A stretch of 40,678 nucleotides of DNA. It comes from JAJYTL01 sp046705265 (GTDB lineage Bacteria; Pseudomonadota; Alphaproteobacteria; Ferrovibrionales; Ferrovibrionaceae). The translations under genes were made by a program, and so were the position numbers. The notes under the pieces are model-generated. The model was not told the DNA's origin. It did not search any database and saw only the letters and a program-made list of their open reading frames with translations. The stretch lies in the NCBI GenBank assembly GCA_046705265.1, contig JBJKQL010000139.1, positions 1-40,678 on the forward strand, read 5' to 3'. Shown one piece after another: positions 18,712-28,049 of the stretch (position 1 is the first letter of the stretch; each line of letters begins with the position of its first letter).

Positions 18712-20089
18712 AGCCGGGTGTCGTCGGGCATCGGGCCGCGTCGCCCGCCGGCGGCGCGTTGTGATCCTGGGCGCCGCGGGGCGCGATTTCCACAATTTCA
18801 ATGTCGTCTATCGGGACGATCCGGGAAGTGAGGTGGTGGCGTTCACCGCAGCGCAGATTCCCGGCATCGGTGACCGCCGCTATCCCGCCGGCCTCGCCGG
18901 TCCACTCTACCCCGAGGGCATTCCGATCGTCGATGAAGCGTCCCTTGAAGCGCTGTGCGGGGGTAGCCGTAGTGTCGATCAGGTCATTTTTTCCTACAGC
19001 GATGTCACGCACGAGTATGTGATGCATCTAGCCTCGAAAGTGCTTGCCGCCGGGGCTGACTTCGGTTTACTCGGCCCCCGGCGCACCATGCTCGCTGCGT
19101 CGCTCCCGGTGATCGCGGTCACCGCGGTTCGCACCGGCTGCGGCAAGTCGGCAGTCGCGCGCTGGCTGTCGCGCCGGTTGCGGGATCGCGGTCGACGCGT
19201 AGCCGTTCTGCGCCATCCGATGCCTTACGGCGATCTCCTGAAGGAGCGTGTGCAGCGATTCGCAACGCTCGAGGACCTCGCCGCTGCCGCTTGCACCGTC
19301 GAGGAACGCGAGGAGTATGAACCGCATATCGCCCTCGGTAACCTCGTCTTCGCCGGCGTCGACTATGCCGCAGTCCTGGCCGCCGCCGAGAAGGAGGCGG
19401 ACATCATCGTCTGGGACGGCGGCAACAACGACTTCGCCTTCATTCGGCCTGATTTGCACATCGTCATCGCCGATGCCCTGCGTCCGTCCCAGATCGCAAG
19501 CCATCACCCGGGCGAAACGGTGGCACGCATGGCTGATATCTTGGTGGTCAACAAGGTCGATGCCGCCTCGCCGCAGGATATCGAGACCGCGGTCGCAGGC
19601 CTGCGCGCCGTGAACCACGAGGCGCCGATCTTGAAGGCCGGCTCTCCGGTCCGGCTGGACGACGCCACGGCCGTAAGAGGACGGCGTGTACTGGTGATCG
19701 AGGATGGTCCGACGATTACCCATGGCGGCATGGCCCATGGCGCGGGTCACGTCGCGGCGATCGCAGCCGGCGCGGCGGCGATCGTCGACCCGCGGCGTTC
19801 GGCTGTCACCGAAATCCAGGCGGTCTTTCGCGCCTATCCCCATATCGGGAAGGTGCTTCCGGCGCTCGGTTACGGCCCGGCCCAGCTTCAGGCGCTGGCG
19901 GCAACGATCAATGCGAGTGCAGCTGAGGTCGTCGTTTCGGCAACGCCACTCGATCTTGCAGCGCTGGTCCCTATCGAAAAGAAGATTGTCCGCGCCCGCT
20001 ACGAATATGCCGAAGCCGGGGAGCCCGGCCTCTCGGTCTTCATTGACGCCTTCCTTCGCCGGCTGCCGACGGCCCGAGGCAGGTGCTGA
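18677..20089 (+). CDS. Cyclic 2,3-diphosphoglycerate synthetase-like P-loop protein
   Basis: A 470-residue protein of the family named after archaeal cyclic 2,3-diphosphoglycerate synthetase and often annotated as a GTPase. It starts with a Rossmann-like strand VVILGAAGRDFHNFN. A nucleotide-binding loop RTGCGKSAVARWL contains Gly156-Lys157. Later come VWDGGNNDFAFIRPD, a guanine-type NKVD, the GPTITHGGMAHGAGH segment and YPHIGKVLPALGYG. These are characteristic of the family, so the assignment is firm, but the bacterial function is unknown: phosphoglycerate cyclisation is shown only for archaeal members as far as I know. The chosen ATG overlaps the decarboxylase gene by 35 bases; GTG 18761 is a shorter alternative that would trim the first strand's basic leader. 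Confidence 0.8.
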   Translation: MASLRFKPIASEAGCRRASGRVARRRRVVILGAAGRDFHNFNVVYRDDPGSEVVAFTAAQIPGIGDRRYPAGLAGPLYPEGIPIVDEASLEALCGGSRSVDQVIFSYSDVTHEYVMHLASKVLAAGADFGLLGPRRTMLAASLPVIAVTAVRTGCGKSAVARWLSRRLRDRGRRVAVLRHPMPYGDLLKERVQRFATLEDLAAAACTVEEREEYEPHIALGNLVFAGVDYAAVLAAAEKEADIIVWDGGNNDFAFIRPDLHIVIADALRPSQIASHHPGETVARMADILVVNKVDAASPQDIETAVAGLRAVNHEAPILKAGSPVRLDDATAVRGRRVLVIEDGPTITHGGMAHGAGHVAAIAAGAAAIVDPRRSAVTEIQAVFRAYPHIGKVLPALGYGPAQLQALAATINASAAEVVVSATPLDLAALVPIEKKIVRARYEYAEAGEPGLSVFIDAFLRRLPTARGRC

Positions 20090-20180
20090 TTCGTGGGGGC
20101 GTTATCTCCGGCGCCACGACCCGTATCCGCGCGGTAAAACAAAGAGGTAACCGTACCGGCGAAACCCGCCGGTAGGCCGC

Positions 20181-20194
20181 TTGACGTGGGTCAA
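20181..20194. promoter_or_regulatory. FNR/FixK-type box before the RMD1-family gene
   Basis: TTGAC-GTGG-GTCAA is a symmetric variant of the FNR/DNR/FixK consensus. It is centred about 96 bases before ATG 20284, in the 194-base gap after the P-loop gene, so the RMD1-family gene may have its own oxygen-responsive promoter. Confidence 0.65.
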
Positions 20195-20283
20195 GACGGT
20201 GTCGGAGGTCGAGTGCGAGATTCCGCTCCTAAGGACGAGAACAACGCCGCCCGGCAAAGCGCGGGAGGCAGGAGAGGCGAGCG

Positions 20284-21111
20284 ATGGCGGCGAAAACGGC
20301 AACGACAGTCACGCGCGCTTCCAATCTTTTGCCCGATGCGATGTCTGTGCGGGCGTTCCTGCTCGGGGAGCGACTCGATACCCGTGGGCTCGAACGCCGC
20401 GATTCACTTGCGGCATCACCGCTGACACTCCGTCTCTCGGAAGGAGGTATCGCGGTGCTGTTCCGTTATGGCGTCGCGGTGCTCTTCGACGCGCCTCCGG
20501 CAACGGAGAACGCACTTCTCCTCAGGCTCACGCCGTCCGTCGTCGGCCCGTTTCATCCTCGCGAGACGGAAGAGGGGCACGTGCAGATCGCGAGCAGCGC
20601 CGAGGAAGGGGTCGATGTGGTGGGGACAATATTGCTTAAGCAGATAGACACCGAGCGGCTTCAGTTGGTCGCCGACGCGATCGCCAAGAGTCTGATCCTG
20701 GGGCATTACGAAACCGGAATCGCTGGCATTTTCGAGCGGATCGAGCCGCTTGCCGCGGCCTTGCGGGAGCGGGGGCGCGCCGGCGCGGCCGGGGCGGACT
20801 TGCTCCGGCAGATTGGCAACGTGCTCTTCATCCAGCACAACATGGTCGGCCGCGTCGAGACGGGCGAGAAGCCCGAGCTTCTATGGGATCATCCAGAGCT
20901 GGAGCGGCTTTATCTCCGCCTCTCCGAGGAATACGAACTGCGCGAGCGAAGCCGTGCCCTCGACCGCAAGCTGGACGTCATCTCGCGTACGGTGGAGACG
21001 CTCCTCAGCTTGGTGCAGAGCCGGAGCAGCCTGCGCGTCGAGTGGTACATCGTGGCGTTGATCTTGGCGGAGCTTGTCCTGACCGTCTACCCCCTGCTGC
21101 TCGCCCGATAG
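20284..21111 (+). CDS. RMD1/DUF155-family membrane-anchored protein
   Basis: A 275-residue protein of the RMD1/SIF2 (DUF155) family. Features in order: SVRAFLLGERLDTRGL at the start, the central GGIAVLFRYGVAVLF strand pair, a long helical region with the conserved LRQIGNVLFIQHNM and LRLSEEYELRERSRALDRKLDVI heptad-like segments, and a C-terminal hydrophobic helix (about 254-275) that should anchor it to the inner membrane. This is the complete family architecture. Yeast and human members (Rmd1, RMND1) are mitochondrial and needed for translation or meiotic division; bacterial roles are unknown. GGAGAGGCGAGCG gives a good ribosome site for ATG 20284. It is probably functionally linked to the preceding two genes, since each promoter region carries an FNR-type box. 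Confidence 0.85.
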   Translation: MAAKTATTVTRASNLLPDAMSVRAFLLGERLDTRGLERRDSLAASPLTLRLSEGGIAVLFRYGVAVLFDAPPATENALLLRLTPSVVGPFHPRETEEGHVQIASSAEEGVDVVGTILLKQIDTERLQLVADAIAKSLILGHYETGIAGIFERIEPLAAALRERGRAGAAGADLLRQIGNVLFIQHNMVGRVETGEKPELLWDHPELERLYLRLSEEYELRERSRALDRKLDVISRTVETLLSLVQSRSSLRVEWYIVALILAELVLTVYPLLLAR

Positions 21112-21968
21112 CTGATTGATGTGTATCCAGGGGAAGGGGCACGTACGGCGCTTAGCGCAAACCGGTCGCGGTCTCGGAGGTCTTGCAGGTTCCGGATAGC
21201 CTTTGCGCCGGCCCCACACCGGCCACTGCCAATCACCGTGCTTGCGGATACTAGCCGTGCCGCTGTGAATAGGCGATCGCGCGATGCCGACGATCCGCTG
21301 CGGCAGAAACCGACATCCGTCCAGTTTATAACGCCACATTCCCTTGGTCATCGCTAGTACACCGCCTCCCTGATTCGAACCGTCATGGCGGTGCGATGGA
21401 CGAGCATCTCTTTCCTGCGAAATGTATCCGATCGGCGTTCTTGCAAAATGGTTTGAAATGATCGGTTTGGGGGAATCGCTATACCCGGTATCCCGATTCC
21501 GATATTTGCATCCCGTTGCGGTACGGCCCGGAGCAAACGTCAGAATCGAAAGACGCTAGAAACTGTTTTGAATCTAGTGGAGCATTGAATTTGACACTTG
21601 ATCTCCAATTGCGGCAAAGACCGGTATCAAATGCCAAATTCTCTTCGCTAGGTGAATATCGAACACGATGAACTGCCGCCAGCAGGGTGCAGCGACGATT
21701 ACCACTCGAGGTTCGATTGATGCCATAGGCGGACCGGTGCAAATTGGAGAGAATCTGAGGTGGCAGCAGCTGAGGTCGAAAAGTGCGCGCCGGCTGCCGC
21801 TCAGCAATCGCGCGCACCAACAGTTTGCCTCCGAAAGTTTCGGGCACAGGCAATGCGACGGAGGGTGCCGTCGCCATGGTGGCCAGACTTCACGCCATAG
21901 CAAAAATGGCTCCGTAAGGAAGGGTCCGGTGGGCATCGGGCATCATGGTTTCCTTCTTTGTCGACATC
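21112..21968. other. Stretch without a recognisable gene
   Basis: Between the RMD1-family gene and the end of the Pao-like FAD subunit. The overlapping frames at 21479-21936 on the minus strand do not resemble a family I know. AT-richer patches at 21380-21680 differ from the flanking genes and could be debris of a mobile element, but I could not identify ends or a transposase. Confidence 0.45.
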
Positions 21969-23015
21969 TCACGAAAGACCGGAGGCCTTCATCAATGCGC
22001 GACGGATCAATGCCTCAAAAAGGGGCACCTTGTATCCGTTCTCAGCAAGGGGCGTTGCTCCGTCCAAAGCGTCGTGGGCAGCTCGCGCAGCGGCCGCCTC
22101 GTCCAGAATACTGTCCTTCAATATCGCTTCCGCTGCCCGGGCACGATACGGCACTGGTGCGGCCGCGCCGAGAACCACGGCGATACGTCGGCAACGATGA
22201 TCCGGATCGAGTTCGAGGGCAACGGCTACGTCGGCAAGCGGCCAGTCAAAGGCGTCCTTTTCGCCTTGCTTCACGTGCGCTGACCGAAACGCAGGTGGAA
22301 ATTGCGGCAAAAGTATCGCGGTTATGATCTCGCCAGCCTTGAGGGAATTCTCTCGCCTGACATCGGTATCGGGGGAAACAAGAAATTCTTCGATCCGGGC
22401 ATGCCGCCGCACCCCCGTCTTGTCCATGATTTCGATGCTGGCGTCGAGTGCTACCAAGGCAGTGGCTGCAGTTGAAGGATGGACGATGGCGCAGGTATGA
22501 TTATCGAATATGGCATGATACTGGTTCTCGCCGAAGAGCGCGTAGCAGCGGTTGCCGCCTTTGCGCAGACAATGATAGAAGGAGGAGCGGAAGTACCAGC
22601 AGCGCGGCCTTTGCAAAAGATTGCCGCCAAGTGTTGCCACGTGGCGGATCTGCGGGCTGCCCGATGCTTGGGTCGCCTCGGCGAGCGCCGCGTAGCGCTT
22701 CCGCACTTCGACACTTTCCGCGATCTGCTCAAGGGTAACGAGCGCGCCGAGGCGAAGACCAACGCTAGCTTGGCCACCCCCTTCCTCCGTGATCGCATCA
22801 AGACCAGGAACGCCGCGCAGGTTCACCAAGCGCCGGGGCTGAATCAACTCTTCCTTCATCAGGTCGAGAAGATCAATCCCGCCCGCCTTCAGGATGGAAC
22901 CGTCTCTCGGCAGTGGCTGTCCCTCTAGTACCGTCATCGCTTCGGCCGCCGTGGCCGAGGTGAGTCCGGCCGCCTCCAGCGGACTTCTCGTCTCCACCCA
23001 TTCGAAACGGTTCAT
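21969..23015 (-). CDS. FAD subunit of a PaoABC-like aldehyde oxidoreductase (PaoB-like)
   Basis: The medium, FAD-binding subunit of a xanthine-oxidase-family enzyme, 348 residues. It carries electrons from the iron-sulphur subunit to FAD. The FAD signatures ILKAGGIDLLDLMK and RHVATLGGNLLQRPR are clear. After NLLQRPR there is an inserted Cys region with Cys139, Cys149, Cys157 and Cys175, corresponding to the extra [4Fe-4S] site known in PaoB and 4-hydroxybenzoyl-CoA reductase beta subunits; ordinary xanthine dehydrogenase FAD subunits lack it. This and the Tat-type partner subunit make a Pao-like periplasmic aldehyde oxidoreductase the best guess. Its ATG overlaps the stop of the large-subunit gene by four bases. 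Last gene of the three. Confidence 0.85.
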   Translation of the reverse strand: MNRFEWVETRSPLEAAGLTSATAAEAMTVLEGQPLPRDGSILKAGGIDLLDLMKEELIQPRRLVNLRGVPGLDAITEEGGGQASVGLRLGALVTLEQIAESVEVRKRYAALAEATQASGSPQIRHVATLGGNLLQRPRCWYFRSSFYHCLRKGGNRCYALFGENQYHAIFDNHTCAIVHPSTAATALVALDASIEIMDKTGVRRHARIEEFLVSPDTDVRRENSLKAGEIITAILLPQFPPAFRSAHVKQGEKDAFDWPLADVAVALELDPDHRCRRIAVVLGAAAPVPYRARAAEAILKDSILDEAAAARAAHDALDGATPLAENGYKVPLFEALIRRALMKASGLS

Positions 23016-25420
23016 TGCTTCAGCCTCGGCGATTGTTGATTGCCGAGAGTCGCGAGAATTCGAGATGGAGTCATCGGAAGCTCGGTGATTCGAACGCCAA
23101 TCGCGTCATGAACGGCATTGGCAATCGCCGCCGCCGTCGCGATATTGGCCGGCTCGCCGACGCCGGCGGCATCAGTCGCGCTGCACGCAGTATAATTTTC
23201 GATCAAGATGACTTCGATCTCCGGAACTTCGCTTGCCCCGGCGATTTTGTACTGTTCTAGATTCGTATTGACCATGCGTCCCGAGTGACGATCGACGACA
23301 CGATTCTCAAAAAGCGCGAAGGAAAGTCCTTGCACGATACCGCCATGAATCTGGCTTTCGATCTGCAGCGGATTTATGGGGCGACCGCAATCATGAACCG
23401 CAATAATTCGTCGAACACGAACAATACCCGTTTCGGTATCGACTGAAACCTCCGCGAATTGCACGCCGCCAAGATTCTCGCGGGCATAGCCGCCGTCGCC
23501 ATCGGCGAAGGGCATACGAAAACCGTCGTAATCTGCATCGCGGTGCGCAACCGCGCTGATCTCCTCACGGTTAAGGTGACGGAAGATATCGCGGAAGAAA
23601 TGCCCACGGGTGGGCTCGACGGAGCTGAAAATCTGACCATCGCGCACGACAAGCGTCTCGGGTTCCGCCCCAAGCTGTCGCGCCGCTTCCGCGACAAGGC
23701 GCCTACGCACTCGATACGCGGCCTTGCGCGCGGCTGGTGTGATCGAGCCCGTGGTCATGCTGCCGCCGGAAAAAGGTCCTGGCGGAAAATCAGTATCGCC
23801 GATGCGGACCGAAACCTCTTTCGCAGACAGTCCCAATTCCTCCGCCACGACTTGCGCGAGGACCGTGCGGATGCCGGTCCCAATGTCCTGCACGCTGGAT
23901 CGCACTTCCACCGATCCATCGCGAAGCAGTCGGACCTCGCAGGCGGCACGACTTTGCACAAGGCCGGGCCAGAAGGACTGCGCCACACCGAAGCCGGTCT
24001 TGACTGCATGGGCACCCGCGGCGTGCGCCTTACGGCTGGCCCATCCGAAGCGCTCGGCGCCGATCCGCCGCTCTACTCGGCGCACGTTGCTCGCATCGAT
24101 GCGATCGCGCAGAACAAGCGGGTCGAGTTTAAGCTTTTCCGCCAATTCATCGATGAGCTGTTCGAGAGCAAACGCGCCTTGAACATTACCCGGTGCCCGC
24201 ATCGCGCAGCCTGGGCTCGTGTGCATCAGAACGTCGTATTGCTGCATCGCGAAGTTGGGGCAGGTATACATCGCCTGGGCGATCGTGCCGACGCCGGCAC
24301 CAAGCGCGACGCCCGCAGAGCCGTAAGAAAGAAGCGAGAGTGCGGTCAGCGTGCCGTCCCGTTTGGCACCGAGACGAAGCCGTTGCCAAGTCATGGGCCG
24401 GTTTCCAGTCGCAACTTGCTCTTCCGCGCGATCGAGAATGAGGCGTACCGGGGCTCCGGCCTTGCGCGACAGGGTGATTGCGGCGTGCCCGTAATCACCC
24501 GCACCGAATTTGGAGCCGAAGCCGCCGCCGGTGAAATCGCTGATTACACGAACGCGGTTTCGCGACAATCCGAAGTCGCGGGCGAGTTCGTCGCGAAGAC
24601 CGACGGTATCCTGAGTCGATATATACACAGTCAGCGCCTCGGTCCGCCAATCGGCGACGATGCAATGGGTCTCGAGGCAGCAATGAGTCTGCACCTGGGT
24701 GCGATACTCACCGGAAACAACAATCTCCGCGTCCCGGAAGCCGCGATCGAGATCACCGCGCGTACCACCGAATGGGCTGTCCGTCTGCGGACCACGCACA
24801 TTACCGGTTTGCCTGAGACCGGTCTCCGCTCCACCGCCGCCGCCGGTTTCAGCCTGGTCCACGGCGCCGTCGAAGACCAGGGGAGCCCCGGGCTTGCGCG
24901 CAGCTTCCATATCGACGACGAAAGGGAGGGTCTGATATTTGACCGTGACCCGCTTCAAAGCCTCCTCAGCCGCGTTCCGGCTTGTTGCCGCGACCGCGAG
25001 GATCGCGGCGCCGGCATAGAGCAGGGTGGGAGGGCCAGGTGCCGCCCGTCGGCCACTCGATTGTGCCTCACCGCGATTCCGGCTTATCACATGGATGGCC
25101 CGCACTTCGGGATGATGCTCGGCCGATGTGGTATCGATCGAAAGGACACGAGCGTGGGGGTAAGGCGAGCGCAGGATGCATGCTTCCAGCATGCCGGGAA
25201 GCTTGACGTCGGCCGTGAAGCGGGCTGTGCCCGTGACCTTGGCCCGCGCGTCGAGGCGAGACACTGCCTTGCCGATCACCCGGAGGGCCGAGTTGGGGGC
25301 CAAGGCGGGTGGCTCTTCGGCCGGAAGCTGGCGCTCGATTGTGTGGAGGTCGATGCCGGCGATGCCGAGAGGTAGCTTTTCACGGTGGAGGCTGTCGCTG
25401 GCCATGAACCGTCCTCTCAC
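23012..25420 (-). CDS. Molybdopterin-binding large subunit (PaoC-like aldehyde oxidoreductase)
   Basis: The catalytic subunit of a molybdenum hydroxylase, 802 residues from GTG 25420 or 797 from ATG 25405. Features: the N-terminal a/b-hammerhead domain (VSRLDARAKVTGTARFTADV), the GGGFGSKFG moco-contact loop, GCAMRAPGNVQGAF, the QDIGTG loop, and the catalytic glutamate in GVGEPANIA (Glu756 counted from the GTG), the base that drives hydroxylation. It would oxidise aldehydes or similar compounds in the periplasm, using molybdopterin cytosine dinucleotide, by analogy with E. coli PaoABC. The GTG overlaps the stop of the small-subunit gene by four bases. A dedicated maturation factor (PaoD/XdhC type) is not visible nearby. 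Confidence 0.88.
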   Translation of the reverse strand: MRGRFMASDSLHREKLPLGIAGIDLHTIERQLPAEEPPALAPNSALRVIGKAVSRLDARAKVTGTARFTADVKLPGMLEACILRSPYPHARVLSIDTTSAEHHPEVRAIHVISRNRGEAQSSGRRAAPGPPTLLYAGAAILAVAATSRNAAEEALKRVTVKYQTLPFVVDMEAARKPGAPLVFDGAVDQAETGGGGGAETGLRQTGNVRGPQTDSPFGGTRGDLDRGFRDAEIVVSGEYRTQVQTHCCLETHCIVADWRTEALTVYISTQDTVGLRDELARDFGLSRNRVRVISDFTGGGFGSKFGAGDYGHAAITLSRKAGAPVRLILDRAEEQVATGNRPMTWQRLRLGAKRDGTLTALSLLSYGSAGVALGAGVGTIAQAMYTCPNFAMQQYDVLMHTSPGCAMRAPGNVQGAFALEQLIDELAEKLKLDPLVLRDRIDASNVRRVERRIGAERFGWASRKAHAAGAHAVKTGFGVAQSFWPGLVQSRAACEVRLLRDGSVEVRSSVQDIGTGIRTVLAQVVAEELGLSAKEVSVRIGDTDFPPGPFSGGSMTTGSITPAARKAAYRVRRRLVAEAARQLGAEPETLVVRDGQIFSSVEPTRGHFFRDIFRHLNREEISAVAHRDADYDGFRMPFADGDGGYARENLGGVQFAEVSVDTETGIVRVRRIIAVHDCGRPINPLQIESQIHGGIVQGLSFALFENRVVDRHSGRMVNTNLEQYKIAGASEVPEIEVILIENYTACSATDAAGVGEPANIATAAAIANAVHDAIGVRITELPMTPSRILATLGNQQSPRLKQ

Positions 25421-26046
25421 TCCCGCTGCTTTGCGGCGGCAAGCGTCGCGGCAACGATTTTAGGATAGCTCCCGCAGCGGCAGAGGTGCCCGCTGATCGC
25501 GATCTTGACGTCGTTCACATTCGGTTCTGGCTTGCTGGCGATGAGCGCGGCGGTGCTCATCACGAGGCCCGGCGTGCAAAAACCGCACTGCATCGCGTCG
25601 TAGTCGATGAATGCTCTCTGCACTGGATGTAGCGCCCCACCCGATGACAAGCCTTCGATCGTCGTGACGCTACGCGCCCCCACATCCACCGCCAAGGTCA
25701 TGCAGGCGCATACCGGCGCACCGTCAAGCCAGACCGTACACGCGGAACAGGCGCCACGGTTACAGGCGATCTTGGTCCCCTCGAGGTTCAAAGGACCGCG
25801 CAAGACTTCAGCCAGAGTCATACGTGGTTCGAGGTAAAGGCTCCGGACGTGGCCGTTCACCTTGAGTGTGACCCGCACGGGGCCGGGACCAAGAACCGCC
25901 GGGGCCGCTGCCTTGGCACCGCCCCCGGGAAGCGATGGATCAGTCAACGCGCTGCCGGCAGCTACGAAGCCCGCGCCCCGCAGGAAGGTCCGCCGCGAAA
26001 GATGCATCCTCGATTCGAGACCTTCCTTTGCTTCCCTTTCTCGCAT
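25417..26046 (-). CDS. Tat-targeted [2Fe-2S] subunit (PaoA-like)
   Basis: The small iron-sulphur subunit, first gene of the operon. The N-terminus has a twin-arginine signal SRRTFLRGAGFVAAGSA, so the assembled enzyme is exported to the periplasm, as with E. coli PaoA. The ferredoxin-type cluster binds at CNRGACSACTVWLDG, and the second cluster at CGFCTPG and GHLCRCGSYPKI. From ATG 26046 it has 209 residues; ATG 26007 (MHLSRRTFLRG) is an equally credible start that puts the Tat motif closer to the N-terminus. The gene order here is small, large, FAD, whereas E. coli has small, FAD, large. An FNR-type box lies about 200 bases upstream. Confidence 0.88.
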   Translation of the reverse strand: MREREAKEGLESRMHLSRRTFLRGAGFVAAGSALTDPSLPGGGAKAAAPAVLGPGPVRVTLKVNGHVRSLYLEPRMTLAEVLRGPLNLEGTKIACNRGACSACTVWLDGAPVCACMTLAVDVGARSVTTIEGLSSGGALHPVQRAFIDYDAMQCGFCTPGLVMSTAALIASKPEPNVNDVKIAISGHLCRCGSYPKIVAATLAAAKQRE

Positions 26047-26454
26047 CGATTAATCCACTTTGTTATGGCGTCACGACATGCGCTAATGAAGACGGTCGCT
26101 TCAGCGTTCGATGTTTTTATCGCTGAGGGCAACAGCCGCTCTCGCCACAGATTCTTGCGGCTTGCGCGGATTGGCCCTCTGCCTCCTGGAGATGGCAGAA
26201 ATCATGCCGCAAAAGAAAAAGCTACGCCCGCCGCCGCGAGAATTCTTGATCCATGTCAATCACGACGGAAGGCGGGCAGCTGCGAACTCGCGCCGTGACG
26301 CGGCCCGGTGTTGCCGCCACTTTGTTTGTGGAATTATTTACGGAAGGTCGGAAATGGTCACACCGGCTTGGTGGAGAGCAACAGGCCTGGATGGCGCGTG
26401 TGGTCACGCCCCGCTGATCAGCTGGCACCGTATCGACCGTGATCGAAACCCGAA
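26047..26454. other. Upstream region of the Pao-like operon, no gene
   Basis: No supported gene on either strand. It contains an exact FNR-type box at 26246-26259. Bases from about 26405 to 26454 match the flank of the amidase remnant near 17195-17239. Confidence 0.5.
26246..26259. promoter_or_regulatory. FNR/DNR-type box upstream of the Pao-like operon
   Basis: TTGAT-CCAT-GTCAA fits the FNR/DNR/FixK family. It is about 206 bases before ATG 26046 on the minus strand, which is far for a class II activator unless the leader is long. The only gene it can plausibly serve is the Pao-like operon, because the amidase points towards it from the other side. Confidence 0.55.
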
Positions 26455-27909
26455 TTAGGCGTAATTCGGTGGCGGTCTGAAGCCGCCGATCTCCCGCGCT
26501 AATAGCTTGGCGAAGGCGATGGTGATGCGATCACCGAGTTCCGGTCCGATGATCTGGATTCCGACCGGAAGGCCGCTCTTGGTGCGGCCGATGGGCGCGA
26601 TCGTGCTTGGGAGATAACAGACGCCGGGAAGCCCGCACCAGAAGATCTGATCCCAATAATCCGTGCGCTTGCCGTCGATCATGATCGTCCTGGTGTTGAG
26701 TTCGCTGTGGTCGTGCGGAAAGGCGGCGACACCCATCACCGGGCAGAGCAGCACGTCGTAATTTCGAAAGAATTCGCGCCAGCGATAACGCATGTGGTTG
26801 CGTGCTTCGTTGGCGGCGTGCCAGTCGCGGTAGCGCATGACGGCGGCGCGAATCTGGCGCGTATTGAAATGGCGATCGTCTGGATCGAGACTCTTCACCG
26901 TCTTGAGCGCGGCCTCGAAATCCGCTTGCGGCCGCCGCGCGTTCATGACCGCCAGAATCAAGGTGAGAAAAAGCTCGTTCGAGGCCTTGACGTCGAATTC
27001 GGGGCGCGCCGCGGGATGCAGCTTGGCGCCCGCCTTGCGGATCGCCGTTTCCGTCTGGTCAAGGCAAGCGCGGACCTCGCTCGCGACCGCGCAAAGGCGG
27101 GATTCCTCGAACCATGTGGCGACGCGGTACTGCCGCAGCCGGGTCTTTTCCGGTCGTGGCAATTTCAGCTGCCAGCCCGGTGCCTGCAGCACATCCGGCC
27201 CGGCAATCACGTCGAGCGCCAGCGCCAAATCCTCGGCGCTACGCGCAAGCGGTCCCACCACCGAAACGTCGCTCGGCGTCACGATGCCGGGCAGCGCGTG
27301 GCCGCGCGGCGGAATGATGCCGTGCGTCGGCTTATGGCCGTAGACGCCGCAAAAGTGAGCCGGGTTGCGGATCGAGCCGCCGATGTCGCTTCCCGATTCA
27401 AGACCGGTCAAGCCGGCTGCGAGCGCCGCCGCGCTGCCGCCCGACGATCCACCCGGCACGCGGGTCTCGTCCCACGGGTTGTTGGTCGTGCCGTAGACGT
27501 CGTTATAGCTCTGAAAATCGGCGAGCATGAGCGGCACGTTGGTCTTGCCGAAAATCACCGCGCCGGCGTCGAGGAAGCGTTGCGTCACCACCGCGTTCTC
27601 GGCCGGCCGGTTTTTTGCGAGCGCCGGCAGCCCCCAGGTCGAGGGCAGACCTTTGACGTCATATGATTCCTTCAGGGTCATGGGCACGCCATGAAGCGGG
27701 CCCATGACCTTACCCCGGGCCAGCGCTTGGTCGGCCGCTCGCGCTCGCCTTCGCGCCGTCGGCAGGTCCATCGCGATGACCGCGTTCAGTTTCGGGTTAA
27801 AGCGGCGGATGCGCTCGAGGTAGAGCTCCAGGAGCTCGCGGCTCGAGATCTTCTTCGTGCGAATCGCCCTTGCCCATTGACTCGCGCTATGGAACGCGGG
27901 ATCGACCAT
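26455..27909 (-). CDS. Amidase-signature family hydrolase
   Basis: A 484-residue amidase-signature enzyme that hydrolyses an amide (substrate not predictable) with a Ser-cisSer-Lys triad: Lys80 in MTLKES, the Ser pair 155-156 in PGGSSGGSAA, and nucleophile Ser179 in GSDIGGSIR. Typical of the family in length. ATG 27909 is preceded by a strong GGAGGG at 27914-27919, which overrides the longer open frame up to 28053. A methyltransferase-like gene lies 140 bases upstream on the same strand and may be co-transcribed. A broken partial copy of this gene's 3' end sits at 17240-17392. Subfamilies include fatty-acid, aryl and amino-acid amidases; I cannot decide among them. Confidence 0.88.
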   Translation of the reverse strand: MVDPAFHSASQWARAIRTKKISSRELLELYLERIRRFNPKLNAVIAMDLPTARRRARAADQALARGKVMGPLHGVPMTLKESYDVKGLPSTWGLPALAKNRPAENAVVTQRFLDAGAVIFGKTNVPLMLADFQSYNDVYGTTNNPWDETRVPGGSSGGSAAALAAGLTGLESGSDIGGSIRNPAHFCGVYGHKPTHGIIPPRGHALPGIVTPSDVSVVGPLARSAEDLALALDVIAGPDVLQAPGWQLKLPRPEKTRLRQYRVATWFEESRLCAVASEVRACLDQTETAIRKAGAKLHPAARPEFDVKASNELFLTLILAVMNARRPQADFEAALKTVKSLDPDDRHFNTRQIRAAVMRYRDWHAANEARNHMRYRWREFFRNYDVLLCPVMGVAAFPHDHSELNTRTIMIDGKRTDYWDQIFWCGLPGVCYLPSTIAPIGRTKSGLPVGIQIIGPELGDRITIAFAKLLAREIGGFRPPPNYA

Positions 27910-28049
27910 ACTGTCCCTCCTTGAACGTCCTTCGGTGGCGGATGGCGGTATCGGTCCGAATCCACCCCCCTTGCTGTTTGTGATCAGGATGATCGCATCA
28001 TCAGCGGCAAATCGCAGCCTGAAATTGCCCGCCCGATGCGCCGCGCCGC

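Noticed and set aside
21580..21660. AT-richer patch suggestive of an insertion-sequence end
   Set aside because: I found no matching inverted repeat or transposase fragment nearby, so it is not called as an element.
23459..25375. Plus-strand frame of 638 codons
   Set aside because: Antisense to the molybdenum large subunit, which carries all catalytic motifs; no family resemblance on this strand.
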